From positions 182,798,977 through 182,862,976 of the forward strand of contig NC_081411.1 in the NCBI RefSeq assembly GCF_030272615.1: DNA of 64,000 bases, given 5' to 3'. The notes below the pieces were generated by a model. It did not search any database. It worked only from the letters and a program-made list of their open reading frames with translations, and was not told where the DNA came from. Of this stretch, positions 1 through 12,438 are shown one piece after another. A program made the translations under genes and the position numbers. Origin of the DNA: Cryptomeria japonica (Eukaryota; Streptophyta; Pinopsida; Cupressales; Cupressaceae). The first letter of the stretch is position 1; every line of letters begins with the position of its first letter.

Positions 1-2027
1 GCAACATCTATATATGGATGTATTAAAAATTATGTAGGGCATGCCATTAGCAAGATATTGTCATCAATAATAGTAAGCTCTAGATCATATTCAATAATAA
101 GGACTTGTGTGCTTCAATTTTCAATGAAGTGAACTTATGGGAAAGCAAAACTAAATATGAACATGTAATAATTGATTTTCCTATGCCTAATAAAGACTTG
201 GTTGACATTAGACTTCAAAAAATTAATCCCTTATACCATGCAATCCATTCAAGGGTGACTTAAAAAGGTGGTAGATGGAATTTTAATTCATGAGAAGTTG
301 TGACCTAGAAAAGAGAGGATTTGAGGTAGTTTGCAGTAGTTCATATACAATTGAAGACTCTACATAGGTAGTGCATGGGTCAAGGAAAGTTTTCCAGCAT
401 TCAACCTCCAGTTGCACTAAATTTGAGTCTTATTTTGCATGATATCGGCTCAAATTCGACCAAAAGAAGAAAGTTCATGCAAAATAAAGATAAAAAGATG
501 GATTTATAGCAATTCTATATTAGTTAAAGCTTCGACATGCATACACCATGAATCAAGGAGCTTTTTTGGCCCACAAACAGTCAATTTGAAGCAATTTTGC
601 ATGAAATTTTGTATGCATTTTCTCTAAATTCAACATCAAGAGACTTTACATGTAGATTTTGAAGATGAAGACTAAATAAAAAACTCAACTATATTTAGTT
701 TTCGAAGGCACAATAGCTCAAATAAGATGTAAACAAGATGTAAATCTGAAACATGTAAACAATAGAACTAACTTTGGTAAAAATTAGAACTGCATATATT
801 CATCTCAAAATTTGAGGAAAATATTGTAAGGGGGTAGTTCCTTACAGTGTTACTGTGGCAAGGATCCTATGACCACTAGCTTTTTATTCTAGGTGATGAG
901 AGACAACTACTACTAGTACAATAATTGTGAGTTGGTTCTTGTATACCTAATGCACCAATAAACATTCTATTTTTTCTTGAACGAACATCCAAGAGGAGCA
1001 TAGAGCCATATAACTTCATGTAGATAATAAATGCTTGTTAATTATCTTTGAATGATTCCTTGAATACTATTTACCAATACTATGAAAGGACATTTAAAAA
1101 AAAATAGCATGTATAATGTTTACACTTTGCTAGATCTTATTCATTCCAATTAAATGACTATCTATTTTAAACAAAAAAATTTAATTTATAAGGGGAAAGT
1201 TTAAGAGAGAATTTCAAATCAGAACCAAGTGACTTGATAGCAGAAGGAAATTTTATGCACACACATAGAGGTGAAAAAAGTTGTCATGCTTTATTTTTAC
1301 AACAACTTTTCTTTTCTTTTCTTATAACTATTATAAAATGGTAGGAAAACCTTACCTATTCAAAGAAACGCCAAATTTGCCACTTTCAAAAAGCCCAACA
1401 AGCATGATAAAGGATCTACAATAAATAGACTAACTAGTAAATGCTTATTTATGAAAAGATTTCCAATACTTTATGCATCAAATGTAGATGATGCTTAACA
1501 ACGTTCCTTAAAGACTTCTAAGCTAAGAATTGATGGAAAATCAAGTTGTCTATCTTCAATAGTTGAAGTTGTGTCATCTGTGCTTTCTAGTTTGATGCTA
1601 CCAATATGATGCAACATGCCAATAAGAGAATTGACCAATGATAGTTTGCACACAGATAGGAAAAAGTAATTTGAAAAAGTTCATGACTTCATGATGTAAT
1701 GAATAAGTTTCATTGTTTACTAATAAATCTGTTTGTGTCTATTCTAATTTCCCACACTATAAACCATTTTTATCTAATATTCAATGCATATAATTTCAAA
1801 GTAATTTAGAATGTTTGAAATATTTATAACATGAAATATAGATGCATTTGTAACCTATTAATAAATACTTCTTTTATGAAAGGTTTCTAGTACTTGTGAA
1901 ATCACTTCTTATGCTTTTCAAAGCATTCATTTGTAACTATTCTGATTAATATGAAAAATAGGTTTTAAGGACCTAAAACCTTTAACATAGGAGAATATAA
2001 TAGTTCATCAAAAAGAATCTAGACCAA
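1..2027. other. non-coding stretch, nothing recognised
   Basis: AT-rich sequence with stops in all frames. The longest open frame (439-627, plus strand, 62 codons) has no recognisable motif and looks like chance. I see no repeat, RNA gene or promoter here that I can support. Confidence 0.6.
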
Positions 2028-2310
2028 CTAAGAACAACTTACAAGACGATTGGCAAAGAGGCCAGTTAACCAAAAGGTCAGCAAAAGAAAGGAACAACAA
2101 AGCAGAAAAACTAGGGAAAACACATCACAGCTATAAAGACTTAAGGAGATCCACCGCCTCATTGACCAGCTGGTCGTAGTTTTCCTCAATAGCTTTGAGT
2201 TCTTGCAGTTAGTTGTTTGGCTTCTTCTCCTTCTTTTTACCTCTGGTCCTTGTTCTAGGTCCTTGCACTTCTCCCCTACCTTCAAAATCAGGATCAATCT
2301 CTAGGGAGTC
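2028..2310 (-). pseudogene. possible protein-coding remnant, charged C-terminal fragment
   Basis: On the minus strand, starting near 2307, a frame reads about 60 codons with a single in-frame stop. It encodes an acidic start (EIDPDFEGRGE), a basic stretch (RTRTRGKKKEKKP), then a helix-like tail (LQELKAIEENYDQLVNEAVDLLKSL, quoted here only as a short predicted helix). Low-complexity basic tails of this kind are common at the ends of retroelement polyproteins, but I do not recognise the family. It is weak evidence: one short frame, no neighbour that helps, and the overlapping frame at 2028-2297 is an alternative reading of the same DNA. It could be chance. Confidence 0.2.
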
Positions 2311-2669
2311 AGTCATTTGTAACTGTTACAAAGTAAATAAGCAAAAGTAAAAAGGGTTAGTTATCTTCATTGAATAAGAACATGTGATCTAGACGTTCAT
2401 GCCTCCTAATTTAACAATATAAGTGTGATGGCATATATGAATAAGAGGAACATCTACTATTGGTATGATTTGCAAGCAAATCAAGAAAACATAATTTGAA
2501 ATTCCTGCAAATTTAATTTGATATCATTTTGACCACATAGTAGTACACAAGGATGTTTCACCCTATGAAACTCATGGTTCATACTTTAATTTTTCACATC
2601 TATTGTCATGATTGATAATAAATGTGTGCAAACCCAATTTAATTTGTGATCTTCCCTTTCAATTTGTAT

Positions 2670-3090
2670 TTTGTCCATACCATTATGTATATGTATACAT
2701 ATACATACATATTTACACATCTATATGCATCCATATGTATGTACACGCATATATGTACATATAAATACTCACAAACATATTTACACACATGCATGCATAT
2801 CCAAATTTGTATCTTTATAGTACTTCAAAAATTATATTTGCATATATATCCATGTACATAGATAAATATGTATGCATTCATATATCTATTATGTATGTGC
2901 ACACATACACATGCATATTTATGCACATGCATATGCATCCATATGTATGTGCACACATATGTATGTATAAATACTCACAAACATATTTACACACATGAAT
3001 GCATATCCAACTTTACATGAATATGCATACATAAATATATACAAAATTTGAAATGTGTATGTGTATATGCAACTATATGCATACATAATT
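2670..3090. repeat. TA/CA-rich simple-sequence tract with an 85-bp direct repeat
   Basis: The tract is built of interleaved ATGTATAC, ACATACAT, CACACATA and TGCATGCA steps. Inside it a segment at 2723-2804 is repeated at 2931-3011 with few differences (both start ATATGCATCCATATGTATGT and include AAATACTCACAAACATATTT). The open frames across it on both strands are by-products of the repeat composition, not genes. Confidence 0.8.
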
Positions 3091-3892
3091 TGTTGTTCTA
3101 TACAAATCACTTTGACCAATCTATTAGTTCTATAGTAGAATTTATTTTTTATATATCCTGCGACATATAATTGATCTATATTTAATTAGAAGAATAAAAC
3201 TTATACATGGAAACAAGTAAGAACAAAATTTAACTATAAGAATTAAACTTATCCATTGAAAAAAAAAGAACAGACTATGAACTTATACATGGAAAAATAA
3301 GAATAAAATATGAATTCAAAATTAGAATTTTTTTTATGGGTCATTGCCTTAGTGAGGTATAAATTAACCTCACCTGCAATTAGTAATGACTTTTTCCTCA
3401 TTTGATGCATCTTTGGTTCATTTCCTCTACACATACAAAGAACACTCAAACACCAAACAAACAAATATTAAACGAAATAATCATTTTCATAAGTTTGGAT
3501 GTGGATTTTTCGTACTATCATAAGTTTGGATGAACTCTTGGTTAAGGCCAAGTTTCATCAAAATATGTATTGCGATGGAATCATGCCATATTTCAGCGAA
3601 AGGAGCTCATCGATAAAACAAGGGTTTTGATGAATGGGATAAACAACTTATCAAAGAAACATGTTCCATCGAAATGAAATGAAAGCAAGTTTTTCAGTCT
3701 AGAATTGGGGCATGAGGATGAAGTTCACACCAAAATTTTGGTGGATGAGTATTTAAACATGGAGAGAATGTATAAACATTGGAGACTCCAACCACACAGA
3801 CCAAAGACTGAAGGAGCTGTGACTTTGTTTGTGAGTATATGTCATATGTTTTAATAGACAAAAATATTTGCTCCACGGACCACTAATCTGAG

Positions 3893-4086
3893 GATAGGTT
3901 GCAGAATTAATAAAGAAAGGTTTAGAAATGCCTCAAAGAGATGTCACCTCATGGAATTCTATGATTGCAAGATATTCACAAAATGTATTTGTTTAAAAGG
4001 CTTAAGAAAATGCAATTGGTAGTGTAAACCCACACTCTGCAATTTTTTTTAGCATCCTCCCAACTTTTTCCAAATGAGAGCATTAG
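3893..4086 (+). pseudogene. pentatricopeptide-repeat (PPR) gene fragment, N-terminal half
   Basis: PPR proteins are plant organelle RNA-binding proteins built of about 35-residue repeats. The plus-strand frame beginning at the ATG near 3931 reads MPQRDVTSWNSMIARYSQN, the PPR consensus K-M-P-x-R-D-V-x-S-W-N-x-M-I-A-x-Y-x-Q-N. Upstream, after a frameshift, CRINKERF matches the end of a preceding repeat (CGRIxxARxVF). Downstream, past two stop codons, GSVNPHSAIFFSILPTFSK matches the VxPNSxTFxSILPACAK segment. After another one-base shift the frame reads M-R-A-L and then homology ends abruptly at 4086. At least three disabling changes make it a pseudogene. The next part of the same repeat pattern is found inverted at 5968-5700. 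Confidence 0.75.
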
Positions 4087-5968
4087 TAGTATTTTTCCAA
4101 AACAAAATAGTTCAATGTTTGAGCCTCTAAAAAATTTTCCACACCTCCCCTACCTAACAAAATTTTAAGATCTAAAACAGCCAGTAAACCACACCAATTC
4201 CCCTTTAGAACACAAAAAAAAGCAGTTTACATATGATTTCTATTTTTGACAAAAACAATTTTCCACCAAAGTTATAACACCACAAATACTATTGAAGTTC
4301 CATGATTTGACGTGGAGTTCCAATCTTGTTTTGATGTTCCATCATTCACCTCATGTTTTAAAACTTTTGAGTTTCTTGGATGTGACCTGGTTTTACCCAA
4401 AATCTCTATTGCTTTTGTTTTCTAATCTGTAGTACATTAACAAGTTGTAGATTAGAGATAAAGAAGTGTGTATTGCATCCAAAGTGTGAAAGCCATTGGT
4501 GACACAAAGCATAACTTATCTCATCATGAATAGAGGCTTGGTTTAAGTAGTATAATATAGGTAACTTGATAAAATTAGTAGCTCAAACATTTTAATACAT
4601 GGCTTATAGTTATTTTTCTATAATATCTCCTGCTTGTAATAGATTAAAAGTAAGGATTGCTTTGGTAGAAGTTATACTTGAATGAAAATGTTTAGGTTAG
4701 CTTAACCTACTGAGACTAAACCCTAATCTTGATGTTAATTTAATATATTAAATAGAAAATCGAAGGACAAGATGTCAGAAGAATACTTATCAAGCAAGCT
4801 ACAATCTCATTAAATTACAAACCTTGTATCTATCAGGGTAGTATGCCACAACAAGATTGTGATCTTTTCATTTCAGTTATGTTTTCTCTAACCAATTTAT
4901 TTTATTATGGCATTTTTAATTGACTTGAAGATTTTCTAATTGATCAAAATATTTTGAACATTTATTAGAAAATATGAAATATCCTAATTGCCCACTATCA
5001 TTCCTACTCTTCTTGAGCACTAACTATAGCCCGTGCAAACCTCATTAGTGTGAGGATTTTAGGGAAATCTATTTTCCTAGCTTATCTAAACAGGTACCCT
5101 CAATCCATTGTAGTCATTTGTTCAATCAACATGAATTATGGAACCTTATTTATTGAGATCTTCATTGTAAGAAATTTTGTTCTTTAGGAGCAATGCTACC
5201 TTGTCATCTTTTTCTTGCTTGTTCATCTCAGAAATTATTGATCTAGTTGAGCTTGAAACCAGAGCTATATGTATCAACCAACATTTATATTTTTCCATGC
5301 TTTGGTCTTGTCTGGCAAGGTAATATATATGTTTTGAAGTTCCATTGAGTGATGATTTTTCTACGTGTCAGTTAAGAACTCCATTGAAGGGTTGTACAAG
5401 ACAAACTCCAATTTATTAGAATCTCATTCTCAGGGCTTCATAAATTCTTGACATCAATTTTAGTTCTACGATTCTAAGCCCTTATATGAATTATGTCATC
5501 CCTCAATGATCAAAATTGAGTTGGAATTCAAAAACTTCACTGGTCCTTATAGGTTTTATTCCACTATATTTAAAGGGAAAGCATTCGCAATGCAGCATTG
5601 GTGTGTTTCTTGTTAGAGTGTCATTTATAGTTGGTAGTGCATTTTCCACAGATTTTGAGAAATTATAAAATCTCAGATCAATCTGTAGAAACTAGAATGC
5701 AATTTTTCAATTTTCATGGAGGTATATCAGCTAAGATTTTGAAAGTCCTAGACATGCAATAGTGATATCTTATTCTAGAGCCCCTAGTTTGCATAAGAAG
5801 ACCTTTTTTTTGAGTTATTTTCCCAAACAATTCGTGTGCCCTATTTATGCTCCCATATTTTGCATAGATATGGCAATTGCAAGTATGGTAATTGCAACCA
5901 CAACATTTAACAAAAATCCCATTTCCATTACATTTATGATTTTGATGTATATCCATACCCTGTTCTAA
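4087..5968. other. segment inverted relative to its flanks (about 1.88 kb)
   Basis: The PPR fragment on the plus strand stops at 4086 and its continuation is on the minus strand starting at 5968. Flipping 4087-5968 would place the second fragment directly after the first, in frame, so this interval is best read as an inverted block. Both breakpoints contain the four bases TTAG (4083-4086 on plus; 5968-5965 read on minus), a possible microhomology. Apart from the PPR piece, the interval holds no other gene that I can identify. Confidence 0.65.
5700..5968 (-). pseudogene. PPR gene fragment, C-terminal continuation
   Basis: Read on the minus strand from 5968, the frame gives LEQGMDIHQ, which is the conserved PPR linker (L-E-Q-G-M-x-I-H), then after one frameshift a NVVVA-like stretch, and then YAKYGSINRAHELFGKI, matching the canonical Y-A-K-C-G-S-I-x-x-A-R-E-L-F-D-K-M of a PPR repeat. 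The match fades after about 5810. Stops and frameshifts show it is dead. Its content is exactly what should follow the fragment ending at 4086, on the other strand. It could instead be an independent PPR remnant, but the in-frame fit argues against that. Confidence 0.75.
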
Positions 5969-8809
5969 CTGAATGATATTGAGAGGTTGCCTCCTTGTTC
6001 TCTACTTTACCATCTAAAATTTTCCCTTTGTTTTCTTGGTTTGATTTTTCTTCTGTAACAGCCTATGCCTTCAACTAAAAAAAATTACTCACCTACAAAT
6101 AATGTCTCTCAACTCTCTCCCAAACACTATAACCCCACCAAATTCCAACATTGTTGTATGCAAAGATATTATTCAGCTGTTGTGCTAAATTGAGTCTTTG
6201 TGTACTGAGAATAAATGTTGAAGCCATATCATGAAGCCCAAGCTCGAAATATAAATCCTTTGTAGATCTTTCATACACTACTACTCAATCAACATAGACA
6301 AGGAAAAAACACTTTAGTATCAATTCTAAACTTGCTTAATGCTACTTTATTGTTCTTATCTATAGTCATTTCTCTCCAACATGCTTTTAGTAATCTTGTT
6401 TGCTTATATTACCAGGTATGTAATCAAAGTATATTTTCCCTGTCATGCTTATCATTGTTAACTCTCTTGTTGTCATAATTTTGGTAAAGTCCTCATATTA
6501 TTAATTTTGTAGGTTTGTGGATGGCAACCTGATTTAGAAAAGGATAAGGACATACTAAACATTAGCAACTCTTATTCATGTTCTACCATGAATTTGGGGC
6601 TCTTACCACTATACTATTTTTGTCACCAAGATGTACAACATAGTTCATTGTAAAAAAATGTTGAGAACAAGAACTTTCATTTTAAATTCAACGAAAATGT
6701 GTTAACAATCTAGATAAATTGATTAGATGCATATTCAATATTTTATTTTGTTAAAGTGTGCATTGTCTAGATTGTATATGGTTTAACCTTGTGTTGTTTT
6801 TATGAAATGACTAGAAAGTTCTAATTGGTGCTAATACTATTTTGCTTCTTTGAAATTTGTCAACAACAACAGCAAATAACTAAACAACCTTCCTACCTCA
6901 CCTTAGCAGGAACTTCATTGCTCTACAGCTCTTGTTTCTAAGGTGATGGATAACTGATATTTATGATAAGATCAAGGATTAGATAAACTTGTGCACAAAG
7001 CTAGCCAAATTGAGCATTAGGACAATGAATTAAGACAATACCAAAATTGAGTATAATGAAGGTTAAAAAGATTAAAAAAAATTCACTAAGAAATAAAGCA
7101 CAAAGTTCCATTATGTATTAAGATATCTTTGAATGATTTAGAAAATGGGGAGTGTTATGCCTTATTGGTGAAGAAAATGGAAAGAATGACCTCTATCAAG
7201 AATTTACATAAGGATGTTGAAGTAGTTGATTCATGAGTATATCATCTCACAAATTTTCTATGAGGGGCCTTGGACACTTATTGGAAAATCTATTTGGGAA
7301 AAAAATTATAAGCCTACAGTATCAGTCTTTTCAAAATTAAATGTTAAACCAACCAAAACAAAATGAAGTTAGACAAACGTGAGTTGGGATTAATAAATCA
7401 TAAAGTAATTGAGAAGGTGTCAAATGTTTAGATCTACTTGGTAGTAGAAGCTTCCCAATGATATATGTTCTACTATAATTGATGCATGGTGATTGTAAAT
7501 TATTCTAATAATGGTTCTTCTAATTCTATCCTCAATTTATGAATGTGAATATACAAGAAATCTTATCTTCAATGGCACAATTGTCCGGTATTGGTTGTAG
7601 TTTTGTATGTTTCTATCATAGACTTCAATAAAATGCACACCTACAAAGATATTTTCTTATGGGACATGATGATGCTAAGAAGTACCTTATGGAGATTGAT
7701 GTAAATTGAATCCTTTTTGTCATTGTACCTTGTCAAAGTTATTATTTTTATTTGTAGTATCTATCAATAATGATACAAACCTTAGGTTCCTACTTGATGA
7801 CTCCTTTTAAGTGACCCACAAGATAATCCAATGACTTATCCTAGGTGATCAGCTTGAATTATTAGAGTACATGCTAATTTTCAACAACCAGTTTCTTTGA
7901 ATATGTCAACATGGGAAAGTAGGAAAAGAGATTTGAATTTGGAGGATAGGATGCATCAAGATTTTGTGTAGTTGACATAATCACATCCAGTCTAGGATGT
8001 AAAATGGTTGAAGTAAGAATGGGTTCAAACATTTTTTCATTGGGGAAGATCAAGGATTAGCTAACATTAGGATTTGGTTATGTGCGTGATAACTCAAATT
8101 GAGTATCAAGATAGTACATTAATATTTATGACAAGGCCCAAAGAGAGTGCAAAATAAGTAGTGTAAAGGGAAAAGTATGCACTTTTATTATATACATTAT
8201 GGTTGTATGTCTAAATAATAATTGACTCTTGAAGCCCTTGTTTGCAAGTCAAAAGACATCATTTATAGGTCCAAGTGTTTTTCCTAATTTTTCTTGCCAA
8301 TCGAAGTTGTACAAGTGTAATGGTCTTTCCATTTATGAGCTTATTTACCATGAATTGAATAATACTTTTGTTTTCAATGCAATTGGAGAAGTTCTCTTAA
8401 ACCAATTACAAACCTTCTTTGATTTGTGAAGTGTCGAACAATTAATTGGAACTTAAAAAACTTTTCCATCTTTTCACAGGCTTGTCTTTCTTAATCTTGT
8501 AAATTTAGTAGATAGGCTAAAATGGACCTAGAAAAGGTACATGGCATCGTAGTTTCATAAACTCCCAACAATATGACAAAGTTGGGTGCTTTCATTGCTT
8601 GTCTATTTTATGTCAAAATAGTTTATTTGAAATTGCCAAGTGTGATATTATTCTAGCAAATTTGCAAATGTAAGTCTTAAAAAGGTTTCTTATATAATTA
8701 TAGTTAGCAGAGTTTAAGTATTGCTAATATACCCAAAGACTCATTTATTGCATACAAGAACTCTGCAATTTTCTTTCAAACTACCTAAATTTACATGAAA
8801 AAATTATAT
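5969..8809. other. non-coding stretch, nothing recognised
   Basis: AT-rich, stop-dense on both strands. Short frames at 6093-6278 (minus) and 8229-8429 (plus) have no recognisable motif. No repeat or RNA gene that I can support. Confidence 0.55.
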
Positions 8810-8830
8810 ATAGAGAGAGAGAGAAAGAAA
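8810..8830. repeat. short GA microsatellite
   Basis: A run of alternating GA (about six units), preceded by TATATA, lying about 130 bases left of the first A-family LTR. Confidence 0.8.
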
Positions 8831-10562
8831 TTGTTCTAACAAATGTTCACATCTATGTTTTTCTCTGAAATTGACCAAAAATTAAACCATCTTAAAGGAT
8901 AAATAAATGAAAGTTTACTTAAAAACAGAGTAAAAATGATTGGTGAATGACATATCAATTGTTGGAAACAACAATGAAAGAAAACTGAGAGTGGGGTGAA
9001 TCTGATGGTATGATGAAAGAACAAGGATATGTTCAACTATTGATAAGGGGGGGGTGAATAAGTAGACAGAAAAACTGATAAAACTTCACCAATCTCAAAA
9101 TTAATCTCTCAAAGTAGACTTAGAACTATCAATGAAATTGTTAGGTTGCATAACTAATGGGCCCTCTCCCGTATCCTCTTGGAATTTGGTTCACCATAAA
9201 TCTTTGGTGTGATCAAGAGAGAATCCATACTAACCAGCAACAAAATAAAAGAACGAAATGTTGCACCAAAGAAAGAGAAGAAAGCCCAGCAACAAAGCCA
9301 GAGAGAAAAATGTTGTGCCAATGAAAGGAAATAGCCGACCCACAACAAGGAAACAACAAAACAAGACATGATTTTTTTATAAATCTTATACCTATTTTAT
9401 TTTAAAATATAATATTAATATAGATTTGAGAATGATTTCAATGGGATATTGTCCATTGTTGGAAAAAAATTTAGGATGGCAACTAGCTATTAATTTTGTA
9501 TGGGAATCCTCTTCATAGGTATGGACTCAATAGCGAGATTCTCACGAAATATGAAATGTTAGAAATTCAACAGAGACATCCAAAAGACGGTAGACCCATT
9601 TTAAACCATTCCATTGTATCTTATTGAGATGGAGTTAAAATGATGGCATGTTCATGCTAAACTACCTTTAGAATGGCCACAATGAAAGAAAATGAAAATT
9701 TTGTTGGCAAGTGAAAACATAGTGCTCAGTAATGGTTATAAATATTACAAATACAAACCTTACAATATGTAAAATATTCACATACCAGAACAGGTCATTT
9801 TTTAATTTTTAGGATTATATTTGCAGAGCATACAAAAGACTGAAAAATGTAATACAAACACTGAACTCACAAGCCACAACCATCCAAAAAATAATCTGAT
9901 TCTTTTGGTTCTTAAGGTTAAGATCATTTTATTATCTTAGAATCCTTTCTCTTTCCTAAGCTCCTTCCAATCTCAAAACCTCATCTAATTGTTTTGCAAT
10001 CTTTTCTTTTGCCGTGCAAGCACGTCTTCATTTTGAGAGAGGGCATCATCTCTCTGTTTTTGTAGAGCATTTATTTTCTTGGCTTCGAATCTCAAAAACT
10101 CTTCTGTAAGTATCTTTGGCTGTCTTATGACACTGAGTTTTGATATTTTGACTAAGTCTTTTTCTAAGTTTTGGTTTTTGAAAAGTTTTGATATTTTTTT
10201 TGTGGTTTTATAATTTGTTGGGATTTGTTGAATTTAAAACAGAAACTATTACCAGTGCTGAAAAGAACTTTAGTATTTTACTGTTAACAACCAGACTACA
10301 GTAACCCAACTTCAGTACTAGATAATCTTTTAGATGCTGATTTTATTCGAATTACAAGAAAAACAGAAGGAACCCGTACCAGGAAATTCAATGCTGACTT
10401 TATGAAGGTTTTACAATTAATTTGTTGCTGAACTGGGCAAGATGACTCTTGCTGATGATATTTTTGATCTGAGTGTTGTTATTGCTAAAAAGCCTCTCTT
10501 CTGGGCACTAAACTACCTCCTTAGCCTCCCACGTCCAATCTTGGTGTTGTACGGCTGCCGTG

Positions 10563-10571
10563 GAGGGGGAA
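10563..10571. repeat. left target-site duplication of foldback element
   Basis: GAGGGGGAA, 9 bp, identical to 12430-12438. The uninterrupted site in LTR2 (near 20606) and LTR3 (near 28822) reads GAGGGTGAA once, followed by the same AATAGACT. Confidence 0.9.
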
Positions 10572-12429
10572 GGCAATGGCTACGCAGGGGACAAAAAGCC
10601 CCCCCCCATGCCATGCCATGCCTTCCCTGCCCCCATGCCATGACCCAGTCCAATCAAACTGTCGCGTCAGAAGTTCTGCCCCAAAAATTAGTACTGTCCT
10701 GTCATGTCCATTTATTTTAATATGTTATTAATTTATTATATATATATTTAAAAATTACAATAAGTAATATAATAAATTAATAGTTGATTATATATTTAGA
10801 CTTTTTAATAATAAGTTATATGTTTTTTTGTTTTTTTTAATTTCTATTTATTTTAATAGAAATCATATTATAATATTTATAATATGTAATTGATGATTTT
10901 AAGATATATGTATTATATAGAAATTTTAATAATATTATTTTTTAATTATTTACATACATATAAATAGGTAAATAATAGTTATTTTTAACTGAAATATTTT
11001 TAACTAAGTTATACATATTTAAGTTAAAAAATATTATCAAATTTACTAAAACTTAAAAAAAAAAGTAATTAACTAAATTTTTTAGGTTAAAATATTATAG
11101 TAAAGTAATTAAGTTACACATATTTAAGGCAAAAAATATCAAGTAAAAATATGTGTAACTAATATACAAATTTAACATATATATTAAAAAAATAAATTAC
11201 TATAACTTAATAATAAAATTAAAATATGTGTAAGGAATTTAAAATTTTAACATCCATAATATATAACTAATTAAATGATTTTAACATATGTAAGTTAAAA
11301 TTAATGATTAGTTACACATATTTAAGTTAAAAAAAAAAATCAAAAAATTAACTAAAAGTAAAAAAAAAAGTAACTAAATTACTTAGTTAAAAATATTTAC
11401 TTAGTTACTTTTATTTTTAACTTAATTAAATATTTAACTTAGTTAATATGTGTAACTTAGTTACTTTTATTTTTAACTTAGTTAATATGTGTAACTTAGT
11501 TACTTACTTACATATTTTTAACTAAGTAACTTAGTTACTTTTATTTTTACTTTTAGTTAATTTTTTGATTTTTTTTTTAACTTAAATATGTGTAACTAAT
11601 CATTAATTTTAACATATCACTTAATTAGTTATATATTATGGATGTTAAAATTTTACATTACTTACACATATTTTAATTTTATTTTTAGGTTATATTAATA
11701 TTTGTTTTTAATATATATGTTAAATTTGTATATTAGTTACACATATTTTTACTTTTATTTTTAAACGAAAAAATATCAAAAATAAGTGAAGTTAATATTT
11801 TTATCTTAAATATTTTTAGCTAAGTAGCTTAGTTACTTTTATTTTTACTTTTAGTAAAAATTTTTTGATATTTTTTAACTTAAATATGTGTAACTTAATT
11901 ACTTTACTATAATATTTTTCACTAAGAAACTTAGTTAATTACTTTTATTTTTTAGTTTTAGTAAATTTGATAATATTTTTTAACTTAAATATGTATAACT
12001 TAGTTAAAAATATTTCAGTTAAAAATAAACTATTATTTACCTATTTATATGTATGTAAATAATTAAAAAATAATATTATTAAAATTTCTATATAATACAT
12101 ATATCTTAAAATCATCAAGTACATATTATAAATATTATAATATGATTTTTATTAAAATAAATAGAAATAAAAATAAACAAAAACATATAACTTATTATTA
12201 AAAAATCTAAATATATAATCAACTATTAATTTATTATATTACTTATTGTAACTTTTAAATATATATAAAATAAATTAATAACATATTAAAATAAATGAAC
12301 GCTGCAGGACGGTACTAATCTTGGGGGCAGAAGTTCTGACGCGACAGTTTGATTGGACTGGCGTTATGGCATGGGGGCAGGGAAGGCATGGCATGGGGGG
12401 GCCGTTTTGTCCCCTGCGTAGCCATTACC
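10572..12429. mobile_element. foldback Mutator-like (MULE-type) non-autonomous element
   Basis: A 1,858-bp element made almost entirely of two inverted arms of about 880-900 bases around a short AT-rich centre near 11.45 kb. The ends start GGCAATGGCTACGCAGGGGA on the left and, on the opposite strand, GGTAATGGCTACGCAGGGGA on the right. The outer 130 or so bases are GC-rich with CCATG repeats and C-runs; the rest is extremely AT-rich, with many copies of AACTTAGTTACTTTTATTTT-type words. Long TIRs plus a 9-bp duplication are typical of Mutator-like elements. No transposase is encoded, so movement would depend on an enzyme from elsewhere. A 92-codon frame at 10442-10720 runs across its left end and is a compositional artefact. 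Confidence 0.85.
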
Positions 12430-12438
12430 GAGGGGGAA
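12430..12438. repeat. right target-site duplication of foldback element
   Basis: GAGGGGGAA, the exact partner of 10563-10571; the LTR sequence resumes straight after it with AATAGACTGAG. Confidence 0.9.

Noticed and set aside
2646-3119. Overlapping Tyr/His/Ile-rich frames on both strands
   Set aside because: Generated by the TA/CA simple-sequence tract.
5762-5968. 68-codon plus-strand frame
   Set aside because: Antisense to the PPR fragment, which matches a known consensus.
9154-9369. Hydrophobic 71-codon minus-strand frame, almost identical at 27412-27627
   Set aside because: Identity follows from the close relation of LTR1 and LTR3; in LTR2 the frame is not kept and there is no recognisable domain.
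10442-10720. 92-codon plus-strand frame with Cys/His-rich end
   Set aside because: It crosses the boundary between LTR1 and the foldback element; the residues come from CCATG repeats and C-runs in the GC-rich TIR.
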